From Taenia hydatigena (lineage: Eukaryota > Platyhelminthes > Cestoda > Cyclophyllidea > Taeniidae), in NCBI GenBank assembly GCA_036345935.2, contig JADWOT020001826.1:107001-171000 (forward strand): a DNA stretch of 64,000 bases. Direction: 5' to 3'. The notes beneath the pieces were generated by a model, which did not search any database, was not told the origin of the DNA, and saw only the letters and a list, made by a program, of their open reading frames with translations. The first letter of the stretch is position 1. Every line of letters begins with the position of its first letter. Shown here piece by piece: positions 1 to 14,600 of the stretch. Made by a program: the position numbers and the translations under genes.

Positions 1-3000
1 ATGCTAGCATCAGCATTCAGTACACGCACGGTGGAGTCGCTCGACTCAAAGATTAAAGATGTTACAATGGGTTCGGGGCTAACTATGTGATCCAGTTCTT
101 CGAGCGCTTCATCGCACCCAACCTTCCTTTGAAAAAATCTCCCCCACTTTTCCAACCGTTTATACAGCTGTCTTGCAAACTTTGCGAAGCCTTTGAAGAG
201 ACTCATGTCACGGCCTAGCTGGTGTTTTTGGGTCCTCACTTGCCGTTTATTCGGACGAGAGAGCATGGTCAAAGTCGCTCCAATGGACAGTGCAGAAACC
301 GGCACTTCAGTAGCATCAGGGTGAAACCCACCTCCTGCAGCCCTTCCATCACAAAGTCAACATCAATTTTATGATCTGGAATATCCCTGCCCAAGACGGT
401 AACACTGCCTCAAAGTAACGTTGAATTCCTTTTAGGAAAAGCTTGATCAGTACGTTTCGCTCTAAGCATTTGGAAGTGACAGCTAAGAAGGGGAACTGTC
501 CCGTTGACACTAAATTTCGTAAATGAGTGCGCACGGTGCACTGATAACGGCACCATTTTCACACACTGCACCCGTTATCCTCAATCATTTCAACAGAATT
601 GGTTTGTTTTTTAATAGTAGAAGTTAAGCGAATTCGCTGTGCATATTGAATCGAAGCTGAATGAGTTCCCAGACCTAAATACCAGCCTGCACTACCTTCA
701 TCCAGCACATGTCCAAGCACTTGAGGATGCATCTTTTACTGAAAATGACATTGTCTCATCTATTGAACCGCTTCACTCTCAACCCTTTCAAGAGATGAGG
801 TCATAGAAGCGTGAGGTCACAGACTTACTTGATTGCTTGCACTAGCACCATACACTGCATGTCAGCCTGACGACCAAGCGCCAGTAAATAAATTGGGTAC
901 CACATTGCTGATGTTTGTTGTTGTGTAAGCATTGATGTGGAGAATAGGTAGGCCACTTCGTTGTCAGTCGACGGCTAGACTTCGTGCCAAAATGCAAAAC
1001 ATGTAGCCTTGTTAGTGGCTACCCCCGTATTGGTATCGTGATCCCCCGCTTGAGGGTGACAAACAAGTGCCGCATTGCACATGGAGGTCATGCAATGCAC
1101 ACAGCAGGACCACCTGCATTTCGCATCCTGCAACCACAAAGCATCAACATTCGCCAAATCCCGCACCTCAGCTAAAGTGGTCATGTGAAGGAGGGTTCGA
1201 GCAACATAAAACATCACATTCATTCGTGTTCCTCAAGTGATACCACTTGCATCATCAACAAAAAAAAACGTGATAATCTCTCAACATAAAGCAGTTTAGT
1301 GCATGGAATTGGGCACAAGTAAAGTTTCGGGCAGCCCAACGCCTCAAAATATCCATGATTACATTAAAAACAGTCCCGATTGCCATCACCACACTTGTCC
1401 TTAATTTATATACCATCATAGCCGGTCCCAGTAATTACCATTTATTACTAAAATCAACTCAAACTTACCAAAACCCAGCTTGAACTATTATGCATAGTTT
1501 ATGCACTCACTCACCTCCCAACACAAAAGTGGTGCTCTAGACGACTAATTTTATTTAATGTTTCGCTCACAGCAAAATGTAGATGCTGCACTTCCACCGC
1601 CGTCTCAAGACTTTTCTAGCATAGCACTGAGCTATAGGAGATAAGTTACTTCTTTGCCTCTCCACCAAAGGGACACTCAAACACCCATGCCACAGATGAC
1701 GACGTCTTACCAGAAACGTAACGGTGGACCACAACATTCCACACACCTCAGCTACGTTAATCAAAAGGCAAACTTATTATCACCTGCGCAAACACGCTCA
1801 AAGAAACAAAGAAACACTAACAAAGGAGTAACATTTTTTAAATTTACTAATTATGGGAAATTTACAGGAACACACAACACAGTCGAGAAATCATACAGCT
1901 TGGAGAGGGAGATGTAGGCATCAGGAACAGCGAGGATTCAGGATTTACAGAGATTTGTTCCGTTCCACCTTAAAGTGCAGCCAGTAGACGCGATTAATCC
2001 TTCTAGTGTCCCCTTTTCCTCTTGACGCGTGCTCCTCATGGGCCTCGCGGTGGTATCGGTGTTTCCACACCGACAAAATCCACCCGCTTTGGATAGCTGA
2101 CCTCTCGTCTGCATTCGAATTACACACCGTCGCCACTTAAACCTGCCAAACGAAAACAGCAAGCATGGGTTGAGATCAGCCTCGTCCAATACGAAGGAAA
2201 AAGGCCTAAACAGAAGTGCCGGTTTTATATCCGCATGAACAATTATGCAACGGTATCACGTAGAGTAGTAAGCGATGGCTAACGTTAAACACGATATTGA
2301 CATCATCAAAAATGACGCGGACCAGCAACAGTGCCTGTGTGCAGAAAAGTGCGGTGACGAACCAAGTACCTTGTGAAAGTGAGCGCTTACAATCACTAAT
2401 TTATTTAGCAATTTGACGGTTGAGGGGTGCAGATTCCCATCAACCAGTGGCGACCCCGCAAATGTTGGTTTCCAGCCCACTCGCACAGTGGAAATTCCTG
2501 AGATCCTTTACTTGTTCGGTAAACTCCTCGATACCCAGCGTCTACTTCGCGCAACTGCTCAATGCCTTCAGGTGCATCCGCAGTTAAAACATCCTCTCCT
2601 CTCTTGTGTCAGGCTAAAAGGACATCGCAATCGAGATGTTCAAGAAGCCAAAGTAATGCGATAGTCATAGAACTGTCCCTTCTGCACACCACGCTACACA
2701 CGTGTTGCGGCCTGGATGTTGCCGTCAGCTAGATTCCAGCCAAGATCAAACATCGCCAAACGATTTGCACTACTCGTCTTACTGCTTTAGATAAAGACAA
2801 ACGCTAGCGACAGTGAGACGGATTCATAGGTTGTGAGAAATACTACACATGCTAGATCGGTCTATGGTCCAAGAGGCCGTTCTCCCTAAAAAAGAAGTTG
2901 TAAGTGGGAGTGAAAATCGCAGTCAATGTGGGAAAAAAGGAGTACGTGTTAAGAGCTTATAAAGGACTAGGAAAAGGAGCAACTTTTATAAATAAAGCGT

Positions 3001-6000
3001 AAAGGTTCTACGTATCAAATCCTTTACTTTAAGAATGGCAAGCACTTAGAGGCTCGAGGCAAAGATGACACAGAAAAAAGAATCCATAACAGAAAGTGAG
3101 GATAGGTAGATGAAAAGTGCTTAAGTTTGGATTGCGAAACTGAAAAGATCAAGAGCTTGAACCCACAGATGAATTAATTACTGGCTTGGAGACAGGAATA
3201 ACGAAGCTGTGCTAAAATCGCTTGCCTAAAGAAATATCCGAAACAAAATGACCGCCATTTCACTGCATATCTTCAAAACGAAGCAAAGAAAATAAAGTAA
3301 AAGGCGACTCAGCAGAATAATTGCAAAAATTGCATTTTGAAAAAGGAATTCAGCCCACTTAACATTGCACATAAAAGTTGAATCCGAGACGCAAAAAACT
3401 CTAGCGTTTTACCACGAGTCTGTAAATTGATTTATGCCTACTCTTTACAAGACAACGAAAGGCGAAAGAGACTTCAGCTTGTCAAGTAATCGCCTTTGAT
3501 CCTTTTTGCAAAAACATTAGCTTTTACGAGGAAATTGCGGGAATGAATAGAATCAGCAAAACAAACAGTGCCATAAGGAAGACGGGGTAAACTAAATGAC
3601 AAGAGCTCCTTCGCACTTGTTCGTTAAAAACGAAACTGATCCTCAGTTATGAAAAAAAGGGGAACCAACAACCGTGAACTTTCAATCTCTTCCTTCAAAA
3701 ATACTTTAAAATTACACTTCATTTAAAATCGCGCAAAATGCTAAGCACGGGCAATCGAATCGTCAATTGTTCCAACGACAATAAGAGAGCTTCCCATGCT
3801 AAAAGAAAGGAATAACTTTATGCCTACCAACAGCAAAAAGCAAAAACCATGGCAGAGTGGGAAGAAGCAATAGCGTAGTGGTCAATTGTAAAACACTACA
3901 CACCAAGCACTCGATGACGAGTCTCCTGTGATAGACACAGTTCGGTGCAACGATCATTGACTGAGTCTAGCAACCCTGTGGACAGACATTGACCGATTTA
4001 CAGACACTCTGGTGAACGATGATGCAACCCCTAAGAAAGACGCTGATTGATAGTAATGATGCCCGGTTATGGGTCCCGTGTTTCATGTGGATGAGACCAT
4101 ATCGGTAGACAGGTCCATGTCGATGAGGCACGCAGCCCTTTCGCCTGCGGCTGGTGACTTCAACACAACCAGGCAATACGGTTTTGCGCAATCCTCTACG
4201 TCAAGACCAAACCTTGTGCAACAGATACTACACTTACCCGCTAGAACTATCAGCTCCGACGTTTTGTAGGAAAATGTATTCAGGGGCATAAAGAAAGGGC
4301 ATCGACATGGTTCTGAGCTGACGTAACCCACTTCACTTCGACGTCCATGGATGCCCAGTGTGACCAAGCTAGCCATCCAGCATTGCTGCACACACTTCTT
4401 AGTGCAACGAGTTGCTGAAATTATGCGGTCTGCAAGTTTAAAGGATTCGGAGAGCAAACTTTGATTAAGCCTTAAATTAATTTCACACATTTATTTTACC
4501 AAGCCCTCAATTCTTGTCAAAGAGCTAAAATTCCCTATTCTAACGTCGGCATGTCAAAAAGGTCGCTATGCTCGTTTTTGGAAACCCAAACTGAGAATAG
4601 GGATTAGTGGCCTGCACAATTTTGACTTGTTGCACCTTAGGAGGACGTGACTAACTAGCGCCTTAATAAGGTACATTACTTTCAATGTGGCTATGGCAGA
4701 AAGCACACATTGTGCCCTTGTTTTGTTGGAGGAAATCTTGAATCACTTCCGACTTCCACCTAGTTCAGCTTTGTCATGCACACGCGTTTCATTAGCTTGT
4801 CATTAAAGTGACTATGCTTTCGCACAAACTAATTGCATAAACTAAAAATTCAAAAATGGTTACATGAAAGCTCAGATGCTATTTACTTTTGACCTAGTAA
4901 TAGAGATAGAGAGTGGGAAAATTAAGACTGCAAGAATAAGCATCTATGGGTAGAGTACATGGATTGGTGGGACTTCGATTACATAGCCAGATTGGAGGTG
5001 TTTTATCTGCTAAAACGTTGCGCAACCCAATTTGTTACATTGTTATAGGTATTTTCGAAGTCTTTGCAGATCGGACATCCCTTCACTGACCCAGAGACCT
5101 TATTCGTGGCATGGTTGACAAGAGCATTCCATAGTCCTGTTTTGAGATCGTCTGGATGAAATGCTGTTTACTCTACTGCCGCCGTTGTCACCAACGATGT
5201 TGGCTTTGTTGGTGAAAGGGGCGAAACAAGCAAAAATGAAAGAACTGCCGACGCTACCGCGAGTGAGAAGCTTGCTGCAATGGAGACGACCTTATTTTCT
5301 AGTTAGCTGTGTGGTTCATTGACAATGTGGTGGGCACTTCGATTCATTCTGATATAATGCGGGGGTGCACGTGTGCATGCAAAATAAACCTTACGATGTC
5401 CTTCATAGTTGACGGGTACCAAAGGCACAGTATTTGCGTAATTAGCTGTGCGAGTGGTTATGCTTTTTGGGCAGCTTCAGTGTAATGACGGCGCGTAAAA
5501 ATCACACTAAGCTGTAATAGTGCAATTTACTTCGACTACCTTACCTAATGCTTACATGTTTTATAAGCAGCGCCAATCCTTAAAATTTGAAAATTTGTGG
5601 CCTGTAATAGAACAACTCACAAGGGTCTGCATGCTGCGAACATTATGCGTTCAATCGTTAAGATAGTTACATAGGGTTCACTATTGGAATAATGTAATCT
5701 CTGATCATTGATAATTTTCAGGACCTGCAATTTTTGTTTTCCAAGTATTTTAACGATACCAATTCAAAAGTATTTCACGATAACTAGAAGCCTGTGCATT
5801 TTATTTTCATGAATACACACACTTACACAGTAGTATGGAACGATGCACCATGCATGGTGTTCACGTGAGGAATCGAAAAATAGACGTATGAAGCTGAGAG
5901 ATGAGCTAACTTTCCGTACTCTCCAATGGTGTATACTCTTCTAATGGCAAATGCAGAGTAGGGGTGTACGTGAAGATAGCAGACAGTCTGACTTCACAGG

Positions 6001-9000
6001 CAAAAACAAGACCTATAGTTTCAATCAAACAGTTTGTCAATTGTTGGTGCATTTGGATTTACGGGTTCTTTATTCGTTCCTTTTTGAGTTCCCTGTTAGC
6101 GAGTCTCTCAAGGAACTTTGGGACAAGAATTGAGCAAGATATGCTTAATTTACCGCTCGCCTCTTCTTCTTATTTGACAAAAGGGAAAATAAGGTGTGAG
6201 CAAAGAGATGTAATTGCAATTGCATCTAAGGCTTTTGTTTAGGTAAATATGGGAATCGAGATACGCACAGCTTTATAGTGTGTAGAAGCGTGTCAGAGAA
6301 ATTTGCATTTGCAATGCCCTCAGCGCATGTAATTCTTATCTTATATAATGCATAGAAAGGGTAGGAGAATACAAATTTCACTTTAGCTAGGAACTAATTG
6401 TTGTTCGTTGGACACTGATGATGCAGGTGCATCGCACCTCGCCTTCAAGTGTTGGCCGGCGACCCCAACCCCAATTTTCAAAGTACGTATAGTTGTCGAG
6501 AGCCAGTGCCTTCGGTTGTGCAGCTGCAGTGCATTGCAATGGCAAACCAGTTATGATAGAGTAAACACTGAGTGCGCGGAGCCTTGTAGTCTTTCTCAAT
6601 AGACGTCTATCCGGCGAGTCGATTGATCGAGACGCTAATGTTGAGTTCAGTGCTCTGACACAGACCGTCTAAGGGCTCCTTAGGTCAACAACCACCAACA
6701 CCAGAAAAAGCAGAAGTACAAGGAATAGTCAGGAAAGGATGCAAACAAAAATTAAAGGGTTCTCTGCCCTCAGAGGTCCACTACAATTTGAATAGAGGGT
6801 GGAATTCGCCATGAACTTTTGCTGTACCGGCGGCTGCGTCACTATAAGCACGCAAACAGGAGAGAGAGTTAGACGAACTGTGCCTTAAGAGCATCACATT
6901 TGAGGATGAATAAGCAACTCCAAAAGCAACCGATTCAAGATGCTCTAGCTAAGCTTAATTAATTTTAAAGAATTCGTGCAACAACTTCTATTATGCTGCA
7001 CATTAAAGTCAACATCTTGCATGCTCTTGAGCAGTTTAGGGGTCAACATAATCTCCATCGGCACTCATTAAAATGGCCCATTAAAGCTGTTTCAGGATTA
7101 AGTGACACTGTTGGTGCACAATCCAGGGAATCTGCCTGGCCTGCAAACGTACAGCGTTTTTCATTAAAATGCGAACATAAATCTATCATTCGACAAATTT
7201 TACCACCAATACCAGGGATCAGCCTATATTGCGACCAAGAAAAGTAAGAGGAGCGTGGCATCCCAAACAATTGGCTTCATTACAATCATAGAAAATGGCC
7301 GTTGGCAATAAAGTCCGCTGCATTACAGCATGTCGTTGAACGTTAGAAAACAAATTTAATTTGTCTTCTCGCAAATTTCAATTACTCTTCAATCCTTTTA
7401 ACAGTTCAGCATTTTAATACCATGAAAAAGTTGTTGATTTTCATCACTCAAAATCCGGGAATTTTATAACCTTTATTCATTTCAGCAACACTGTCCCTAT
7501 TTACATCGACTCGCCAAATGTTTACCGCATCATAGACTCTAATATCGTATCCGTTCCAGCAAGTTACATGGCAAATGAACTGTTAAGCAAATCGGAAGAG
7601 GTGGGCTTGTTATCATTTTGGCATGGAAACAAACTCTTGCGGCACACGAACCAACCTACCGATGATGCTGTGTGCCAATGTCCATGCACTTTCTCCATCT
7701 TGCTGCTGGAGAATGCTTTTCTTAAAGCGGCCAAAGACAGTGGGCATTGATGCCTGATTTGGTGGTAGACGGGATTAAAAGAACTTATTAAGAATGAGAT
7801 ATTTCTCTCCTTTAGTGGATTATAGTAGAGAGTTTTGTTTTGAAAGTTCAAGCTGCTCTTCTGCCTAAACAGCTGTAGTTACTTCGCTGTGGAAGCTTTT
7901 CCGAATGTGTTGGCATATTCAACTCCTTAAGGTTTTGTTGGGTTAGAATTCGCTCAACCACTGGCTCTTCTTTAGACGCCATTCGCTTCATTGGCAATGC
8001 GAATGGCACAAATATTATGCCTTTAAGACTAGGCTATGCATGTAAAGTGAAGAGACTGGAAGGACTCCAAGTTTGTAGATGCCCGAACCTCAAGACCTCT
8101 CCAAACAGCACTTATCTAAATCCAACGTCATTATCGAGGACACTTTAATTGTTGTTAACCCTCGTAGAGGAGGAATATAAATTTTTTGATTTTCTTACTC
8201 TTTGATTATCGTTGCTTGTGTCAGTTCTATGTATTCAATGTCAAAACATTCGAACGAATGTCATGCTTTGCCATCAACGAAGGAAAAGTTCGCACCGAGC
8301 ATACCCGAACGAATGGTTATTTCGAAGTGATTGCCTGGATATATGCCACTCAGGCGGCGTCAATTTATTACGTGGTCAGGATGAGCACATTTAACAGTCA
8401 ATTGTTAAAGCACGTCCATTAGATGGATTTGATTCAGAAAATACTGCTACAGTAATAGCATTAGGTGGTGAAGCATCAGAAGCAGCAAATCGACATACAT
8501 CATAACTTCGCCCCTAACAGGACTAAAAGCATCGCAAATCGCCTTATCAAAAGCGGTCTTACTTCTCCTTTAATGTTTATGGTCTAGCTGCAGCTAATGC
8601 ATTGATGGCAAGATTCTGGAACTTAATGCAATCAACGAAGGACAGCTCTCAATCAGCCTGGTCGTGAGAAATCACTAGACCTAAACTTAATCAGCTTACT
8701 AACAAGCCAAGTGACTTCAGATCAAGAAACCATTGCTAAGTATGATCATGCGAAAAGGCAAAAAAGCGATCATCTTTTAATTGCACATAGATAGTAACTT
8801 GTCACGACAAACACTTGGCTTTGGGCTAGCAAGACAGAACTGCGAAAGAAGCAATAATGTTTGATGCCATGATAGAGCAAAGGAAGAGCGTGCAAGTTTT
8901 TTGATAAGTGCAATGTGGAAGGAAAGTAGGGTGGTGGAGTGCAAAATTTGGCAGGAGACACCCAAAGCACCTTGAGGAAAATAAAATTAATATGCAGCAA

Positions 9001-9839
9001 ATGGCGAGTACTAAATGATAATGAGAACGGGAAGATAAATAATTATATGCATGCCACAATGATGCAATAACAAATGGCATAGACGGGTAGCGGATAGGAT
9101 GATAAGGAGTAGTCTGTGCGATTGCAGGGATGGGTTGGTGGAACGCAGATATCGGCATTGTTAGAACTGTGGTGGTTTTCGTTGCCTTCTGTCCTGTACA
9201 GTTCTGGATGGAGTCCTAATGTGACGATCAGCCTTACCTTACATCCTTCAGCGCTACCTAGAAAGCACCGATTTCCCCTTAATTGGGTGGCTGGCAGTTT
9301 CATCGGTACTGCTTCGTTTGAGCTTCCGTACGGCAATCGACTTCAAAATATCACTCTTATTCGCCTTATATTGGCTACGTTTACGGTTTTCTATATCCAG
9401 TAGCCACGTTGCCTTTCTTCCAGGCTTCTCTGCTAAACATTGTCTCATGCTTCATGCACATGATCCTGCGCAGAATGCAGAATTTCGCTCATTATTTGCA
9501 GCTAAAATCAAATTCTGAAGACTTTTATTAAAGGCCAAGGTCTAATGCTGAACCATGCTAGGTCAATGTCAAGGCAAAACTCGTGAATCAAATTCTCTAA
9601 AACATACCAGTCAATTTTGACGAAAAATGGATTCAGAATAGCAGAAGAACCTACATTGCCGTTGCATTGCATGCAGTTGAGTTAGCAAAAAATGTCCCGC
9701 TTTGCTAATATGTCCAGCTCTTTGTAGTTGAATTGCATCTGCAGACTCTTATCTCTCTTGATATTAGAACAATTAGTATGAAAATCGGCGACTTCGAAAG
9801 CTTTAGGTCTACATCTCTAACAATGAACATGTTTGATTG
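1..9839. other. No recognisable gene; scattered short open frames
   Basis: I see no protein family here. The longest open frame is 135 codons at 4083-4490 (minus). It has several Cys residues but no zinc-knuckle spacing or other motif I can name. A smaller Cys-containing frame is at 975-1223 (minus), and a Lys/Arg-rich one at 9254-9448 (minus) has exon-like composition. Any of these could be an exon of an unknown gene. None has a clear pair of splice signals or a second copy in the window, so they are not called as genes. Confidence 0.5.
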
Positions 9840-10347
9840 ACAAAGGAATCGCTTTAGTTGCCCTCTACGACTCTGATTTCTGAGTGGATTTTTGTACGTA
9901 GATAGAGCTGGAAGGGTCTTGAGAGCTCAATAAAAAAAACTGAGACTGCATCTAATTTCATTTAGCCATGCACTTTTTCTAGGTCATGGTTTACTCAACC
10001 GCTTCACAGGGAAGTCTACTTACGACATTTTCAGATGTGCAAATTAATTTTCCACCTTGATACGATTCACATCTCTCCATTCCAACTTGTTACCTAACAA
10101 TGGGTGGAAGAGAAGTGGGACTTGATTGGAGAAGGCATACAACATGGCACAGATGACGATAGGGATAGCTAGGTCGAGTGGACTAAGTCGGATTGGATCT
10201 GAGAGGATAAAATTCGCACAGCACACTCTTGATTTTCAACCAAAGTTTCGCCAATTGCCAGCCTGCTTGTTTGGTCCTCTTTGACTATCTGATAGTAGCG
10301 ATCCTTCTTTGCATCTAAATACGAACACTCATCCCTTCACATGGTTG

Positions 10348-10353
10348 GTAAGT
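10348..10353 (+). promoter_or_regulatory. Splice-donor-like GTAAGT conserved in both arms
   Basis: TTGGTTG followed by GTAAGT is retained in both arms of the inverted duplication (arm B at 28525-28530, minus) although surrounding bases differ. It lies about 0.5 kb upstream of the peptide coding block. It could mark a non-coding 5' exon of the peptide gene. No matching acceptor was identified with confidence, so a chance match in duplicated DNA is possible. Confidence 0.3.
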
Positions 10354-10864
10354 CCCTACCTCGGCCTATGCCATGTATTTTTGTGCCAGACTGGATGCTG
10401 GAAGCGCGCTAATTCGAGATGTACTCATGAGACTGCATGGGTTCCTATTTGTCTTCAAGGTACTTAAAAACCATTTTTTCGGTTTTTATGCAGGGATCAT
10501 TTAACGACTATTATGGGACATCTAAAGCCTGATCTGGCGTGGATGTTTTTCGTGATATTTATCGAATAATGCTGTATGTGATAAAATACAGACAATCCAA
10601 GCTTCGCGCTCCTGCATATTCAACCGCAAATGCCCATAACTCTCAACAAGCTGTTTTTCGTCCATTACCTTAGCACGCTGTAAATACTTATTTAGAATTT
10701 AAGGTATGATAAACAATCTCTTAACAAACCCTTGCGATCAAAGATGCCATAAAGTTTATTTTGCATATGTGGACACGCCTACGCAGGGACTCAGGAAGCA
10801 TTTAAGCGTGCGCTGCACTGAGGTGGAATCCCAAAGTTGGTACGCAAAGACGAGAAATGGCCCC

Positions 10865-11113
10865 ATAGCAGCAAGATTTCCAGCACCGGTAGCACTGGCA
10901 TTCTTCCTTCTCGTGTTCACCTTGTCTGTTCCATCAACAAGGGCAGCAACCTTGGCGGCGATGACGGCAACAGATGAAGGGGAAGTCCAGTCAGAAGGCC
11001 TCAAGCCAGCTGTATAGGAAGCAGCTAAAAATACTGCCAAGAAGGTCGGCGAAGCAGTCAAACAGCTGTTTTTAATCCGTTCTTGCCTGGTGAACCCCAA
11101 ATACTGCGATTAA
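10865..11113 (+). pseudogene. Dead copy of the secreted cationic peptide gene
   Basis: This is an ungapped codon-by-codon match to the intact gene at 27600-27857 (minus). The start codon has become ATA (10865-10867). The Trp codon that opens the cationic segment has become TAG (11015-11017). The poly(A) signal present in the other copy is also altered here. The signal-peptide region and the two Cys of the C-terminal loop (C-x6-C) are still readable, and the natural stop is at 11111-11113, three codons earlier than in the intact copy. An in-frame ATG far upstream (10706) gives a 103-codon frame with an internal signal-like stretch, but it still ends at the TAG, before the cationic part. The absence of indels suggests the gene died fairly recently relative to the age of the duplication. 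Confidence 0.85.
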
Positions 11114-11645
11114 TCGGACTAAGTACCTTTGTGCATGTGGAAGACATTTGTTCGACTGCATGCAGGAACTCACGCCTATGCATGCACCTCACTCATTTGT
11201 GCTCACTAATATGGTTTTATTACTGTATACCCAGATCATCATGTTCTCCGAAAAGTGGCATATAACTTTATACTATACAACAGTTTACTTTCTTACTCGA
11301 AACCTTCTAATTACCGTGAATAAATTTCTCAAAATACGTGCTGGTAACAATGAAATGGCGTAATGGATGCGTGGCTTTGGGATTGCTGACTTACTTTTGT
11401 ATTTTTTTGCATATTTAAATCGGGTAATTTTCTAGTTGTCTAAGTGCTCCCTCTGTTTTGTCCAAAGTTTTTTAATCAAAGTTGGCACTACATTTGTTTA
11501 TCACAAAACTAATTAACGAGATTGGCAAAACATTCTTGGGTAACTGCTAAATAAGTGTGCCTTCTCTTTTAAATCCATGCCCTTGCTAAAGTCAGTTTCA
11601 ACGAGAGTTACCCAAGGAAAATCGGAGTAAAGTCGTAAAATACGA

Positions 11646-14600
11646 AGCACCTTTACTCGACCAAGCTGAATTGGCCGGGCTTTCAAACTTTTTCGTGAGT
11701 TGAGAACGGAAAATATTATTCAATTCTAACCATAAATTAAATGCAATTGGTTTCATTCAACCACTAATTAGGCAGTTGTGTTTTTACTCTCAATAGTGGC
11801 GAGTTCCGTTTGTCCAGGCTACCTGCGCCTTATATTAAGCCCGGCGTTCCAATCACAAACCTGTTTGACCTTACCGTGTCAGTTCAGTGGATTGGATAGG
11901 ACAATAGAACGACCAAAAGGTGTCCTAACGATTTCAAAGTGCTTTTACTTACTGCTAAAATACCATGCAAATCTAATACCAACAAAATCTTTTTTATTGG
12001 ATTTTCTATACTTATGACGGTGTCAATGATAGAAAATTGTTTGAAGAGACCCAATACTGGAAGCAGATTGACGAGGTTTAAGTCGTAGAATCGGGTTCAA
12101 TTTAAGGTATTCATTATAAAACCAACGTAATCTGTTTGCAAGCATTTTTGCCCCTGTGCGTCATGTAATTCCAGTAGTCTGTTGCGCAAGAAAACGTGTT
12201 TGGATTTTCGGGATGGGATTCCAAGAGTAATTGTTTAATGCAATTCAGCCAGTTACGCAGATGGCGCCAAAGCATCATCTTAATTTCACGAAAACATAAA
12301 GCTACTGCAGCCAAAGAGGAGATGCTTCTTGCACTCCTGCACTATGCGCTCTGCGGACAAACGGAAATCGTTAAGGTACGAAAATGGGGTCCTAGGCACG
12401 TCTTCCACAAAAATAAGCTTAATCGAAAATGCTAATGATTAATAAGATTGTCATTGCCACTTTTACTAAGAGTACAAGGTAACAGCTTAACGAACGCAGA
12501 TATCGTCCTAACGGATATTTCTACTGCGGGAAAGAAAAACTGTGAATATGGTCGAAATCTTGCTGAAAGTGACCCTTCGACGGTTCAAGTTCTTGTTCGG
12601 GACGTGATCACGAAATTTAAGGATTTCCATTCATTATAAATAGGGCTGCACAAGGTCCGTTAGAACTATTGTAGATTTCTTGCATCTTTAACGTGTTTCA
12701 TGACGAATCACCGATAAATTGATGTTTTTGTTCCTCTCATGTATGAATCAATCTTTGACCAAAAAATAAATGGGCTAACAATCATTCAAGTTAATAATAT
12801 ACGTTTCACAATGGCGCGAGTCAAGCTGTCGCCAGAACTTGGGAAATCGTTCGTCCCATACGGGCATTCTTTACAAGTAAGGAGATAGTCAGATGCTTAG
12901 CGAAGCCATGGACACAGCGATCAATCATTACAAATTTTTAGACCAGCTGGGCGTCAAGAGAATGGAAGGAAATATTCATTACCATCCCAGCTCGCCTCAA
13001 GGGCCGATGTAATCAATCAATTTCAAATGCGCTATTTGTAACCTTAATGAATCGCAAATCAGCACTTTTATAATGGCACATAAGGTTTCTGAGCATCCCA
13101 TTGATCGGCAAGCTATGCAGTATATTTATTGAGGGCTGCATTTTTTAATTTCTGTTGTGCTCCGACGATTAAGAATGGGTAGTAGAACACAATCTTTGCG
13201 AAAAATAGAGTCCAAATCACTAAACATGAACATTGTATTTTGTGGAATTGCGTTGCGTAAAAGAACTTTTGGTCTGCATTTCCGTTTAGCGATTATTTAA
13301 GAGCGACTGCATGAGTGACTAGTTGTGCACATCTCAATCCTCTTTAGCACAAACATGCAAACAATTGTAGCATCTCATGTCCGCAAGAGCGTCTCTACAG
13401 CCATACATCGATGAGAGGCACTAAATATAAAGCTAAATGCTAGTGAACATGTCAACACTTCCTTCTCACAGGCAAAAGGTTTGAGAATCACGTTTTATGT
13501 TATTTAAGTTATGGTCGTTAAATTTAAGCTCGCTAAGCCGCGGTCACGATTGCAGAAGCATTGCAAAAGTGGAACTTTCGAGTAAATATTCTAAACCTCC
13601 TAAATTAGAGCGATCATATTGTTAACGCGAAAATTTGTTCTTACTTTCGGCCCATGGTGCAGTCACCTTTGTGTGGTCATCAAATAACAGCAAATCTTGA
13701 AAATCTCGCTTCTATTTTAGCATCCTCTTATTCAACATCGGATTTTAAGCTAAAACAATTGTTGTTCGGCTACGCTCTGATCCTTGAACGACTTTGAATA
13801 ACCAATCGAAGGACCATTTATGTGATTATAGCATTCGGAGATGGGTTCCGTTGATGTTTGGACCAATACATTCTGACTCATTTCTCATGCATAACATCAG
13901 TAAATCCGCATTAACACATCCATCTGCAAAACTTTATTCGGAGCGTTCCAACGACTAAATCTATACTTGAATGCATGTAGATAAGTGGAAATTAAATGGG
14001 GCAAAATGCCCATTCTTCAGTTTGCTTTTATAATAAGTAATAGATTAAAGGGTGTAAAATCACGAATGAAACTTTTATTGTTCTCGTAACTGGAGGATTT
14101 GTTAAACATGCTGAGATAGTAGGCGGCAATTTTCGCTTAAAGCCCATCAAATAGTGCCCTAATCGTAAAAATGTGAGCAGTTGGCAAAGCGTGCTCTAAA
14201 AGTGGAAATCTTATTAACAGAAGAGACCAAGAATGGGACCCAATTCTTACACTTTACATTTACTGATAGGTGGCCCTGATATCAAAAAAGCAGGGCGTCA
14301 AATAATTGCGAACTGAGCAAGAACTAAGGAACAGTTGAGGTGCAAGTCCAATTCCCAGGCATTGAGAACTTTTACATCTAAGGACTGTTGGGGATGATTG
14401 CCTTGGTATTTCATGTTTTGGCACCCAAAGCCTACATATGAGAATTTGCTGTACAGCTATATAAAAATATTGATGGTTTGAACTCAGCCTTCTCAGTCAA
14501 TTTACATTGACTGATTATATAGGCTTAAAGGAGTTGAGTTTTGGAGACCATTACCGACGTCTGTAATGCTAAGGAAAAGGACTAGGGACAATTTGAAAGT

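Larger units (their letters stand above)
9840..11645 (+). repeat. Inverted segmental duplication, arm A
   Basis: This stretch aligns by eye, nearly end to end, with the reverse complement of 27095-29110. Shared landmarks run in order: a block at 9960-10080, the GTAAGT at 10348-10353, the TATA-like motif at 10799, the peptide coding block at 10865-11113, and a 3' flank to about 11645. Divergence is substantial, with many substitutions and small indels outside the coding block, so this is an old duplication and not an assembly artefact. Arm edges are approximate. Arm A holds the degraded copy of the peptide gene. Confidence 0.9.

Noticed and set aside
8600..8675. Cadherin-like INEGQLSISLVV stretch
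   Set aside because: The frame is short and closed by stops on both sides, and the calcium-binding motifs of cadherins are absent.
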